From PALSA-1353 sp036267155 (lineage in GTDB: Bacteria; Planctomycetota; Phycisphaerae; Tepidisphaerales; Tepidisphaeraceae), in contig DATAWP010000085.1 of assembly GCA_036267155.1 (NCBI GenBank), positions 58,264 through 122,263 of the forward strand: a DNA stretch of 64,000 nucleotides, written 5' to 3'. A program made the position numbers and the translations under genes. The notes beneath the pieces were generated by a model that worked only from the letters and a program-made list of their open reading frames with translations, did no database searches and was not told the origin of the DNA. Within the stretch, counting starts at the first letter, position 1. Each line of letters opens with the position of its first letter. Shown piece after piece: positions 14,772-23,495 of the stretch.

Positions 14772-17693
14772 ATGATCTATCGCATTGACGTTCGCGCCCG
14801 CGATGGCATCGATCCGTTGGGGGTTTCGGTTTGCCAGCAGATTCGCGACCTCGGCAAACCCGTTGCCTCCGTCCAAACCTCCCGAATCTTCCTGCTGGAC
14901 ACCGATGCCGATCATGCCGGCATTACGCGAATCGCCCGCGAACTCTTGGCCGACCCCATTGTCGAATCCGCGGAAATCTTCAATCCGCGCGACCACCACA
15001 CGGGCGAAAGCCGCATCGAAGTCCATCTCAAGCCCGGCGTCATGGACCCGGTTGCCGCCAGCACCGAGATGGCCGTGCGCGATCTCGGCCTGCCCATTCG
15101 CCAGGTCCGCACGGGCCGGGCATACTTGATTGATCCCACGCTCGATCGCCGCGATCTGGAAATCATCGCTGCCCGCGTCCTGGCGAACGGCGTGATCGAA
15201 TCGGTTCATTTCGATCCATACTGTCCGGCCCAATTCGAAACCGGCCGCGAAAGCCCGCTGCAGGTTCGCCAGGTAGCTCTGCGTGACCTTTCCGATTCAG
15301 AACTCTCCAGGCTCAGCCGGGACGGCCATCTTTTTCTGTCGCTCGACGAGATGAAGGCGATTCAGAATTATTTCCGCAAGCAGAATCGCGAGCCGACCGA
15401 CATCGAATTGGAAACCGTTGCCCAAACCTGGAGCGAACACTGCGTCCACAAGACGCTCAAGAGCCCGGTGGACGTGGAAATTCGCGACGAGCAGAACCGC
15501 ACGATCTCCACTCGCCGCTATGCGAACCTCATTAAGGAAACGATCTTCGCCAGCACCCGCACGATCGAAGGCGGCGACTCGCGCGATCCGTTTTGCCTGT
15601 CGGTCTTCACCGACAACGCCGGCGCGGTCGCGTTCGACGAGACGGATGCCGTCTGCTTCAAGGTGGAAACGCATAACCACCCCAGCGCCATCGAGCCATA
15701 CGGAGGCAGCGCCACCGGCGCCGGCGGCGTCATCCGCGACATCCTCGGCACCGGCTTGGCCGCCAAGCCCATCGCCAACACGGACGTCTTCTGCGTCGCC
15801 CATCCCGATACCCCGCGCGACGGCCTGCCTCGGGGCGTCATCCATCCCCGACGAATTCTTCACCAGATCGTGGCCGGCGTGCGCGATTACGGCAACCGCA
15901 TGGGAATCCCCACCGTCAACGGGGCCGTCTATTTCGACGATCGCTATCTCGGCAATCCCCTGGTTTTCTGCGGCTGCGTCGGCTTGATTCCGCGCGACAA
16001 GCTGCAAAAAGCCGCCCAAAACGGCGACGCCATCGTCGTCATGGGGGGACGCACCGGCCGCGATGGAATTCACGGCGCCACATTCTCCAGCGCCGAATTG
16101 ACCGACACCCATGCCGATGAATTCTCTCACGCCGTCCAGATCGGCAACGCCATCACGGAAAAGAAAATGGCCGATGTCATCCTCACCGCCCGCGACCAGA
16201 ATCTTTTCGACGCCATCACCGACTGCGGCGCCGGCGGCTTATCGTCCGCGGTTGGCGAAATGGCCGAGAAAACCGGCGCGATCGTCGATCTGGAAAAAGT
16301 TCCCCTCAAATACACGGGTCTGCGCTACGACGAAATCTGGATCAGCGAAGCGCAGGAGCGCATGGTCCTGGCCGTTCCACCGCAGCACGTTCCGCGGCTC
16401 CTGGAACTGGCCCAAAGCGAAGATGTCGAAGCCACCGTCATCGGACAATTCGGGACGAACGACGCGGCGTTAATCCTAAATTTTCGCGGCCAGCAGGTCG
16501 GCCGGGTCTCCATGCAATTCCTGCACAACGGCATCCCCATGCCCACGCGCAAAGCGATTGTCGCCGCGCCGTCGCCGAAACAATTCCTGCCGACTCCCGC
16601 ACCCTTCGTCCCCGACGCGTTCAAACGCAAGCTGCTCTCCCTGCTGGCCCACCCCAACATCGCCAGCAAGCACTGGATCATCCGCCAATACGATCACGAA
16701 GTTCAAGGCGGCTCGGTCGTCAAGCCGTTGGTCGGCCCGATGCAGATCGGTCCCTCCGATGCGGCGGTTCTTCGCCCCAAACTCGGCAGCTCGCGCGGCG
16801 TTGCCATCGGCTGCGGATTGGCTCCGCAGATCGAAGACCCCTACGACATGGCGATCGCTTCCATCGACGAAGCCATCCGCAACGTCGTCGCCGTCGGCGC
16901 CCATCCCGATCGCGTCGCCATCCTCGACAATTTCTGCTGGCCCAGCGTCGACGACGAACGAACCATGGGCACGCTCGTCCGCGCCTGCGAAGCCTGCCGC
17001 GACGCGGCCATCGCCTACGGCATCCCGTTCATCAGCGGCAAGGATTCTCTGAACAATCAGTTCACGAACAAGGAAACCGGCCAGGTCCTGCGCATCCCGC
17101 GCACGCTGCTCATCAGCGCCATCGGCGTCATCGAAGACGTGCGCAAATGCGTCACGATGGATTTCAAGCTGCCCGGTGCTCCGGTTTATCTGATCTCGAC
17201 GAATTCGACGGATGATCTGGCTGCCCCCGCGTCCACGCACCGAGCGATGGCAGGACTCATCGCCGATGGGCATGTGGCGTCCGTCCACGACCTGAGCGAC
17301 GGCGGTCTGGCGGTCACGGCCGCCGAGATGATCATCGCCTCGGGTCGGGGATTGACTCTCGACCCCGCTTTCCTGGCGGCTTCGGATCCGTTTGCCGAGC
17401 GGCCCGGAAGTTACATCATCGAGCTCCGCGAATCCGTCTTCGACGTGATTGAAGGTAAAGTTCACCCGACCGTCCAAGGTCAAGGACATTTGTACGGGGG
17501 GAACAGTGCCGATCCCTTCCAAAAGATTCTTTCCGGCCACTTTGGTTCTTCGGCCAGCGTGACACGCCTGGGTTTTGTGCAGAATCGTCCCAGCCTTTTG
17601 ATCGTTTCGCGCCTGGACAAAGGGATAAAAGTTCACGACGAGATTCCGGTGGAAGACCTGACCCGCGCCTGGCGCGGCACGCTGGATTGGTGA
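14772..17693 (+). CDS. purL: Phosphoribosylformylglycinamidine synthase, PurS-PurS-PurL fusion
   Basis: 973 residues. Residues 1-70 and 81-150 are two related PurS-like units (RIDVRARDGIDPLGVSVCQQ and RIEVHLKPGVMDPVAASTEM, each followed by a DLG...V-x-T/S-G/S-R pattern and an ILADPIVES or VLANGVIES ending). From about 165 it is a small-type PurL: TWSEHCVHKTLK with the active histidine, KVETHNHPSAIEPYGGSATG, DCGAGGLSSAVGEMA and the second half with HDLSDGGLAVTAAEM. It makes FGAM from FGAR, ATP and ammonia in purine synthesis. The glutaminase PurQ is not in the window. Having PurS doubled and fused is unusual. Confidence 0.95.
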   Translation: MIYRIDVRARDGIDPLGVSVCQQIRDLGKPVASVQTSRIFLLDTDADHAGITRIARELLADPIVESAEIFNPRDHHTGESRIEVHLKPGVMDPVAASTEMAVRDLGLPIRQVRTGRAYLIDPTLDRRDLEIIAARVLANGVIESVHFDPYCPAQFETGRESPLQVRQVALRDLSDSELSRLSRDGHLFLSLDEMKAIQNYFRKQNREPTDIELETVAQTWSEHCVHKTLKSPVDVEIRDEQNRTISTRRYANLIKETIFASTRTIEGGDSRDPFCLSVFTDNAGAVAFDETDAVCFKVETHNHPSAIEPYGGSATGAGGVIRDILGTGLAAKPIANTDVFCVAHPDTPRDGLPRGVIHPRRILHQIVAGVRDYGNRMGIPTVNGAVYFDDRYLGNPLVFCGCVGLIPRDKLQKAAQNGDAIVVMGGRTGRDGIHGATFSSAELTDTHADEFSHAVQIGNAITEKKMADVILTARDQNLFDAITDCGAGGLSSAVGEMAEKTGAIVDLEKVPLKYTGLRYDEIWISEAQERMVLAVPPQHVPRLLELAQSEDVEATVIGQFGTNDAALILNFRGQQVGRVSMQFLHNGIPMPTRKAIVAAPSPKQFLPTPAPFVPDAFKRKLLSLLAHPNIASKHWIIRQYDHEVQGGSVVKPLVGPMQIGPSDAAVLRPKLGSSRGVAIGCGLAPQIEDPYDMAIASIDEAIRNVVAVGAHPDRVAILDNFCWPSVDDERTMGTLVRACEACRDAAIAYGIPFISGKDSLNNQFTNKETGQVLRIPRTLLISAIGVIEDVRKCVTMDFKLPGAPVYLISTNSTDDLAAPASTHRAMAGLIADGHVASVHDLSDGGLAVTAAEMIIASGRGLTLDPAFLAASDPFAERPGSYIIELRESVFDVIEGKVHPTVQGQGHLYGGNSADPFQKILSGHFGSSASVTRLGFVQNRPSLLIVSRLDKGIKVHDEIPVEDLTRAWRGTLDW

Positions 17694-17699
17694 ATGTGC

Positions 17700-17705
17700 T
17701 AGAAT
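17700..17705 (+). promoter_or_regulatory. -10-like TAGAAT before the 66-residue ORF
   Basis: TAGAAT ends 9 bases before ATG 17715, the same spacing as at 13585 and 48941, with no ribosome site between. It supports the small ORF being real and probably drives the SDR gene too. Confidence 0.45.
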
Positions 17706-17714
17706 TGACGCTGA

Positions 17715-17915
17715 ATGGAGAACCCCGGTGGCAAGCTATTCAGCCCGCGGATCAAAGACCGGGACGATTTACGCGCCATGGCTCGTCATCTCGACAAGCC
17801 CGTTGTTGAAGATCGACTTCGCCAATCGGCGGCCGCGCTGATGGCCGAGCCACGATTGGCGCAACTCGCCACGGATAACTGGTACATCCTCTTCGCTGAA
17901 CAATTACCTGCGTAG
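17715..17915 (+). CDS. Small hypothetical protein (66 aa)
   Basis: 66 residues with a mixed charged and helical middle (DRDDLRAMARHLDKPVVEDR) and an aromatic end NWYILFAEQLPA. No family recognised. It starts 9 bases after a TAGAAT box and stops one base before the SDR start at 17917, so the two are probably co-translated. It is short, so it could also be a chance ORF. Confidence 0.5.
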   Translation: MENPGGKLFSPRIKDRDDLRAMARHLDKPVVEDRLRQSAAALMAEPRLAQLATDNWYILFAEQLPA

Positions 17916-17916
17916 C

Positions 17917-18768
17917 ATGAACAAACTTTCTCCTCCCCGTCATGTTCTGGTGACAGGCTCCAGTACTGGCATCGGCCGGACCTGCGCCGTGCATCTCGCG
18001 CAATCCGGCTTCCTCGTCATTGCGGGCGTTCGGCGGCCGTCCGACGGCCAGCAACTGGAATCCGCCGCTCCCAATCTGCGTAGCATGCAATTGGATATTG
18101 CCGACGGCACATCCGTCGCCGCCGCGGCCGCACAGATCGCCGAAATCACCGGCGAAACCGGCCTGGCCGGTCTCGTCAACAACGCCGGCATCGGCGTCCA
18201 CGGCCCGGTGGAATTCGTCTCCATCGACGATTGGCGCCGGCAATTCGAAGTGAACCTCTTCGGCCACATCGCCGTCACGCAGAATTTGCTGCCCATGCTT
18301 CGCCATGGTGCGGGGCGAATCGTATTCATTGGCTCCATCGCCGGGCGAGTCACGACGCCGATCCTGGGCCCTTATTCGGCTTCCAAGCACGCAATCGCCG
18401 CGGTCGCCGCGGCGCTGCGCATGGAATTGCGGGACCAGGGCATTCACGTCTGCCTGATCGAGCCAGGCGCAATTCAATCGGAAATCTGGCGTAAAGGCGA
18501 CGAATTCGCCGCCACTATTTCGTCCGATTCCCCGGCCCGTCAGCTTTATGGCCGCCAGATTGATGCCATCACGCGCATTTCCCGTGATTCAGCCGCGAAC
18601 GCTATTCCCGCCGATCGCGTGGCCCGATTGGTTCACCAATGTCTGACGAGTTCGCACCCGCCCGTTCGAAAAACCGTCGGCCGCGACGCCATGTTCGCGG
18701 CGATCCTGAAACGAATTTTGCCCGAGAGATTGTTCGATGGATTGCTGCGCCGCATATTGGGGATTTGA
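17917..18768 (+). CDS. Short-chain dehydrogenase/reductase (SDR)
   Basis: 283 residues of classical SDR fold. The cofactor loop is TGSSTGIG near residue 13, the structural NNAG follows about 75 residues later, the serine lies in FIGSIAG and the catalytic pair in YSASK. The long C-terminus and overall look fit NADPH-using ketoreductases or retinol-type dehydrogenases of the DltE-like group. An arginine in VRRP after the second strand favours NADP over NAD. The substrate is unknown. It begins one base after the stop of the 66-residue ORF. Confidence 0.92.
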   Translation: MNKLSPPRHVLVTGSSTGIGRTCAVHLAQSGFLVIAGVRRPSDGQQLESAAPNLRSMQLDIADGTSVAAAAAQIAEITGETGLAGLVNNAGIGVHGPVEFVSIDDWRRQFEVNLFGHIAVTQNLLPMLRHGAGRIVFIGSIAGRVTTPILGPYSASKHAIAAVAAALRMELRDQGIHVCLIEPGAIQSEIWRKGDEFAATISSDSPARQLYGRQIDAITRISRDSAANAIPADRVARLVHQCLTSSHPPVRKTVGRDAMFAAILKRILPERLFDGLLRRILGI

Positions 18769-18906
18769 TTTCACATTCGTCCCACGCGGCATTTTGGCTT
18801 GGGAATCCGGCCAATTATCGGCAAATGCACCTAAAGAAAGTCCGCCGAATTACCGATTCTTCCTCTGGAGCATATTGCCGTGCCCCGCCATTCAGGGGAC
18901 CTAATT

Positions 18907-19323
18907 ATGGAACTCTCGGCCGAATTGTTCGAGCAAACAATCCGCTTATTCAAAGGCGATAGCCCCGTCGTGAGGAAGCAGCGCCGCACCCAGCCGCGCG
19001 TCGGTATTCGCTGCCACATCAAAATTATACCGGTCGATGGGACCAACATGGGCGAGCCGGTGGAGGTTTGGACGCGAGATATTTCCCGCAGCGGCATCGG
19101 CGTCATCTCATCTCAAAGATTGAAGATCGGAAGCCGGTTTGTGGTCCGATTCCCGCGAGACGATGAAGAGCGTCCCCTGTCGCTGGTTTGCACGGTGAAG
19201 TGTTGCACCCAGATATCCAAAGGCGTCTACGCCATCGGCGCGGTCTTCGAAGGCATCGACAAAACCGCGGTCGCGCCGGCAGCCGAATCCGCGCCCGCAA
19301 CATCCACACCCGCGGCGGCGTAG
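18907..19323 (+). CDS. PilZ domain protein
   Basis: 138 residues from ATG 18907. The PilZ ligand motifs are RRTQPRVGIR and, after a spacer of about 30, DISRSGIGVIS. A short alanine/proline tail ends the protein. The ATG was preferred to a GTG at 18880 because CAGGGGAC stands about 5 bases before it. It may be a cyclic di-GMP adaptor like the protein at 421, but the two share only the core motifs. No operon partner on the same strand. Confidence 0.83.
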   Translation: MELSAELFEQTIRLFKGDSPVVRKQRRTQPRVGIRCHIKIIPVDGTNMGEPVEVWTRDISRSGIGVISSQRLKIGSRFVVRFPRDDEERPLSLVCTVKCCTQISKGVYAIGAVFEGIDKTAVAPAAESAPATSTPAAA

Positions 19324-19335
19324 ACCCGACGGGTC

Positions 19336-21408
19336 TTAACTTTCGTTAAGCAAATCTTGGGGACTTCCAATCGAGGTCAGGATCAGATCGTCCGCGACGA
19401 ATGGGGCGGACATCGAACTCTCGTCGCTCAAAACCACATCGCCTTTGGCAAATACGCTCTGGTCATTGATTGCCGGCAATTGAACATCGGTTCTCGATGC
19501 CGATGCAGGGGCCACGTTGTCATTGGCCAGATGGGCGGCGACTCGACGCTCCTGACTCGCGATGGCCGCCGTGCTCAGGCCGACGCCATTGAAAAGAAAC
19601 CGCTCCGTTGGCGGCGCTACAATCAGGAGGCTGACGCTCTGGGAAACCATTGATCCATCGCTCGCCTGCAGGTCATAACTGCCCGCTGCGTCAAATGAAA
19701 ACCCGCTGAAGCTGGCGATGCCGTTGACTGCCGTGGCAGTGAACGGCCCGCCCGGCACGGTGGCCGAATTGCCGGAGATGGTCAGCGTGATCCTAGGCCT
19801 GCCGCTGGTAATCGGGTTGCCATAAGCATCTTCGAGCGCCACCTCCACTGCCGGCGTGATCGGAGCATACGCCCACGCGGTGGTGGGACGCTGAACGAAG
19901 CCCAGTTGCGACGCCGCGCCCGGGGAGATGACAAAGCTGTCCGACGTCGCACCGATCAGCGTTCCATCCGCGGCCCGGAGCGTATACGTGCCGGCCGTGT
20001 TCAGCGACAGGTTGCTGAAGGTCGCAACGCCATCGACGGCCGCAACAGTCAATGTACCGGCGAGGGCTCCAGGTCCGGTGGCAACCGAAATGGTCACATT
20101 CGAATTGTCGGCGGTGACCACGCTGCCCCCGGAATCTTCCACATCAACAACGACGTGGCTGATAACGCTGTGTGCCGACGTTGAGCCAGGCTGCTGGACG
20201 ATCGCCAACTGGTCGGCCCCATCGGCAAACGATGAGTTCACCGAAGTGATCCCACCGCCCACCAGATCGGAAATGACTTTCTCGCCGTCGGGGCTGCCCA
20301 GGCCAGTCAATCCACCCGAGGAGACGGGGTTAAAATCGCCGGACGGCAAGCCGTAGATGTCCGAAATCGTTTGCGTTGCACCGTCCAGCGACCCCAGACC
20401 GCGCAACGCCCGCCCCTGATCCACCAATGCGATGATCGCCGACCATTGCGGCGAGCCCGCGCTCGTTCCGCCCACCACTTGCCAACCCGACTCCCCCTGA
20501 TACGGAAGCGAATCGTACACCAAAAACCCGGTGCTCGGATCTCCATCGTACGCGACATCCGGCTTGTTGGTGCCCTCATAAGGACTGTGCCCGCCGCCGC
20601 TGTCCACCCAGGGAGATTCGCTGATGAAATCGCCCGAACTATCCACGTCCAGTGTCGTCCCTCCCACCGCCAGAACATTCGTGGATGTCGAGGGATAATT
20701 CGGCGCGCTGTCATCCCCCGAAGCGGCAACGAACGTCACGCCCTCGTGCCCGCTCGTCGTCGTAAAATCGGTGTCGTACGCGGTTTCGCCTGAAAACTCC
20801 GGCGAATCGCCCCAGCTCATCGACACAGCGACAACCCCGGTCTGGGACCGCGCCCAACTCACGGCGTCGGTCAACGCCGCCACGGAAGCGGATGGCGCCT
20901 CCACCAGCACTATACTCGCCGCCGGTGCGATCGCGTGCGCCCACTCCACATCCAGCGATTCTTCCGACGCCCAGCCGGCATTCGTCGAAACCGACCCCTC
21001 CGGCGTCGCGACGGTCAGGGCGAATTGTCCCGATCCATTGTCGTCGCTGATGCCGAAGTTGGCGTCGAATGTTTCCAGATCGTTCACGATGTCCGGATCG
21101 CCGAAGGCGTCAACGATGGCGATCGTCTCCCCATCGCCGTTGGCACTGACCGTCTGCCCTCCGGTTGTAAAAACGATATTTTTCAGATCATAAGCCTGTT
21201 CGATCATCGCCGGCGAAAGCCCCGACGGCGACCCCGAAACCCCCGCGGCTGGCGTCGCCAGGATCGACAACTGCACGTTTGACGTTGCCGACAAAAGAAC
21301 ACGCGCCTCCAGCGACTCCATGAGCGGATGGCAGGCGCATCGAAGAACGTCAGCTGCTCGGTTTTTCGCGCGAAACACCATGCGCCTCCCGGCTTTTGTC
21401 CGAATCAT
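19336..21408 (-). CDS. Exported sedolisin (S53) family serine protease with Ig-like repeats
   Basis: 690 residues. The N-terminus has a basic stretch and then LESLEARVLLSA at 32-41, the planctomycete surface-protein motif. The sedolisin catalytic set is visible: E149 and D153 (EESLDVEWAHA), oxyanion D232 (AASGDDS) and nucleophile S316 (GGTSAGSP). From about 395 two Ig-like/Big-type domains follow (SVISHVVVDVEDSGGSVVTA and TPAVEVALEDAYGNPIT), each about 100 residues. No large activation propeptide is present between export motif and protease, which is unusual for S53. It would act outside the cell on proteins, probably at acid pH. The start at 21408 follows GGGGT; an ATG at 21381 is possible. 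Confidence 0.88.
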   Translation of the reverse strand: MIRTKAGRRMVFRAKNRAADVLRCACHPLMESLEARVLLSATSNVQLSILATPAAGVSGSPSGLSPAMIEQAYDLKNIVFTTGGQTVSANGDGETIAIVDAFGDPDIVNDLETFDANFGISDDNGSGQFALTVATPEGSVSTNAGWASEESLDVEWAHAIAPAASIVLVEAPSASVAALTDAVSWARSQTGVVAVSMSWGDSPEFSGETAYDTDFTTTSGHEGVTFVAASGDDSAPNYPSTSTNVLAVGGTTLDVDSSGDFISESPWVDSGGGHSPYEGTNKPDVAYDGDPSTGFLVYDSLPYQGESGWQVVGGTSAGSPQWSAIIALVDQGRALRGLGSLDGATQTISDIYGLPSGDFNPVSSGGLTGLGSPDGEKVISDLVGGGITSVNSSFADGADQLAIVQQPGSTSAHSVISHVVVDVEDSGGSVVTADNSNVTISVATGPGALAGTLTVAAVDGVATFSNLSLNTAGTYTLRAADGTLIGATSDSFVISPGAASQLGFVQRPTTAWAYAPITPAVEVALEDAYGNPITSGRPRITLTISGNSATVPGGPFTATAVNGIASFSGFSFDAAGSYDLQASDGSMVSQSVSLLIVAPPTERFLFNGVGLSTAAIASQERRVAAHLANDNVAPASASRTDVQLPAINDQSVFAKGDVVLSDESSMSAPFVADDLILTSIGSPQDLLNES

Positions 21409-21704
21409 AGTACCCCGCGGCCATTGCCGCCATGATGCAAATTACCATCTGTAGGAACGATACGACCGCGAACGTTAATGGAACGTTAATGCGAGCAGCT
21501 TTGCGAATTTTTCTCGGTTACGGTTTTCGTGACATCCGGCACGAAGAACCGATCCAAGATAAAAAAACCGACGGGAAGGCCGCCTCGCACGGGAAGGCGT
21601 CCTGAATCACTGTCTTTGCCTCTCTTACCATCGCCGCGCCCCATTGGCGGTAAAAGCGAATAGATGGCGCTTATCTTGACCCCTGAATTATCCGAACGTA
21701 CCGT

Positions 21705-22109
21705 GTGGGCACCGTGCTAACTGTTCGTCATCTCATTTCCTCGGCTCTTGTCGTCGTCCTGCTGGCCGGCGGGGTTCCGTATCTGACCTGTTCATCCGCC
21801 GCTTGCGCGGCCGACACGCAATGCGCATCTGTTCATTGCAAATGCTGCGGGCCATGTTGTTCGTTGCCGAAGAATTCTCACGAATCTCATAAGCCCGATA
21901 CGGGGTGCGATCGGCACTGCCCAATGATTACCGCCGGAAACGCGATCACGATCAACACCGTACCACCGCTCGCCACTGCGACGTTGGGCGTTAGTGAAGT
22001 GCAACCTTTCCTCAGCGCATACGCCGTTTCTTGCGCTTTGCCGATCCGCCAGACTGTCCCCTTGCATTCTCCCACGCTTCTGAGCCTGGGCTGCGCACTG
22101 GCAATCTGA
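21705..22109 (+). CDS. Small exported Cys/His-rich protein before metal efflux genes
   Basis: 134 residues from a GTG start. A hydrophobic signal (LISSALVVVLLAGGVPYL) is followed by a Cys/His-dense stretch with HCKCCGPCCS and, about ten residues later, CDRHCPM, then a neutral tail. Such a cluster could bind copper, silver or mercury in the periplasm. It sits 99 bases before a CusB-type gene, on the same strand. Function is inferred only from composition and place. The 296 bases before it (21409-21704) hold divergent promoters, with a tandem GGAACGTTAATG-type repeat near 21471-21490 and no gene I can support. Confidence 0.6.
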   Translation: MGTVLTVRHLISSALVVVLLAGGVPYLTCSSAACAADTQCASVHCKCCGPCCSLPKNSHESHKPDTGCDRHCPMITAGNAITINTVPPLATATLGVSEVQPFLSAYAVSCALPIRQTVPLHSPTLLSLGCALAI

Positions 22110-22208
22110 TCCCTTCAATAATCTGACCGCGATTGGGCGGCACGCTTTCGCCGCAGCGGTGTGAACGTGCGCTTTTTACAGTCCGAAGCTCTCTTTGCTC
22201 AAAATCCC

Positions 22209-23495
22209 ATGAAAACCATTGTCATTGCGGCATCGGCCGTTGTTTTGATTTTGGCTGTGCTGTTTGCGGTGGAGATGAAATCTCCCCCAGTGCCGCCAAC
22301 GAGCGGGCCGGCGACCGAAAATCAAATGGGCGCCGGCGGCCAGCAGAAAAAAATCGTCTATTGGTGGGACCCAATGCTCGGCCCGTCCAGCATATCCAAC
22401 CACCCCGGAAAAAGTGCGATGGGGATGGACCTGACGCCGGTCTATGAAAGCGATGCCTCGGCCGGCCCGGCGGTGCGGATCGATCCGGCCGTTGTCCAGA
22501 ACATGGGCGTAACGACCGCGCCTGTCATCCGCGGCCCGTTGACCGTCGCGGTGCGAGCCGTGGGAATGCTCGAAGTGCCGGAACCGGGAATGCACGATGT
22601 AACGCTGAAGGTCAGCGGCTACATCGAAAAACTGTACGCGGACACCGATGGGATGAGCGTCAGGAAGGGCGAGGTGCTCTTCGATCTATACAGCCCCGAA
22701 CTTCAGGTGGCCGAGGAGGAATTGATCTCGGCGAAGCAAAACGAAAATGCTCTGGATGCCAAAGCCAATGATGCGATTCGCAAAGACGCGCAGAATCTCG
22801 TCGATTCGGCCGCGCAAAAACTTCGGCTGTGGGACGTGGCCGAGCAGGACATCAACGCCATCGCCGCCGCGGGCGAAGCGCCCTGGACCGTGCCGTTTCG
22901 CAGCCCGGCCGATGGACACGTGGCGGACAAGATGGTGGTCGCCGGCTCGGCCGTTCAGTCCGGGATGAAGGTGATGCGAATCGAGAACCACTCTCAACTC
23001 TGGCTCGACGCGCGGGTGTTTGAAGATCAGATTTCGATAGTCAAGGTCGGCCAGGAAATCCACGCCGCGATCGACGGCGTTCCCGGCAAGACCTTCACCG
23101 GCAAGGTGAGTTTCATCTATCCGCACGTGGATCACATGGCACGCACGGAGACGGTGCGGACCATCCTGAACAATCCGGACCACGAATTGAAGCCGGGCAT
23201 GTACGCGACCGTCGAGATCGTGACGCAAGTGTCGCCCGACACTCTGCTGGTTCCGCGCGAGGCAATCATCGACACCGGAACGCGGCAGATCGCATTTGTC
23301 ATGGCATCCGCCGGGCATTTTGAACCCCGAAACGTCCGGATGGGGATCGTCGGCGACGATGACCAGGTTCAAATTCTCCAAGGGCTCGCGCCCGGCGACC
23401 GGGTGGTCACCAGCGGGCAGTTCCTGATGGACGTCGAAAGCCGCACGAACGAAGCAATTGAAAAACTGCGGAATGGAAACACCCCACAACCATGA
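22209..23495 (+). CDS. cusB: CusB-like RND efflux adaptor (membrane fusion protein)
   Basis: 428 residues from ATG 22209, which begins a membrane anchor (MKTIVIAASAVVLILAV). A heavy-metal-binding-like segment WWDPMLGPSSISNHPGKSA then GMDLTPVY follows; it matches the CusB metal domain but its usual cysteines are replaced and only methionines and aspartate remain. Then come the barrel-sandwich and hairpin parts (GYIEKLYADTDGMSVRKGEV, LYSPELQVAEEELISAKQ) and the beta-barrel end. The protein joins CusA to the outer-membrane channel. A GTG at 22161 would add 16 residues. The stop overlaps the cusA start by 4 bases (ATGA). Confidence 0.88.
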   Translation: MKTIVIAASAVVLILAVLFAVEMKSPPVPPTSGPATENQMGAGGQQKKIVYWWDPMLGPSSISNHPGKSAMGMDLTPVYESDASAGPAVRIDPAVVQNMGVTTAPVIRGPLTVAVRAVGMLEVPEPGMHDVTLKVSGYIEKLYADTDGMSVRKGEVLFDLYSPELQVAEEELISAKQNENALDAKANDAIRKDAQNLVDSAAQKLRLWDVAEQDINAIAAAGEAPWTVPFRSPADGHVADKMVVAGSAVQSGMKVMRIENHSQLWLDARVFEDQISIVKVGQEIHAAIDGVPGKTFTGKVSFIYPHVDHMARTETVRTILNNPDHELKPGMYATVEIVTQVSPDTLLVPREAIIDTGTRQIAFVMASAGHFEPRNVRMGIVGDDDQVQILQGLAPGDRVVTSGQFLMDVESRTNEAIEKLRNGNTPQP

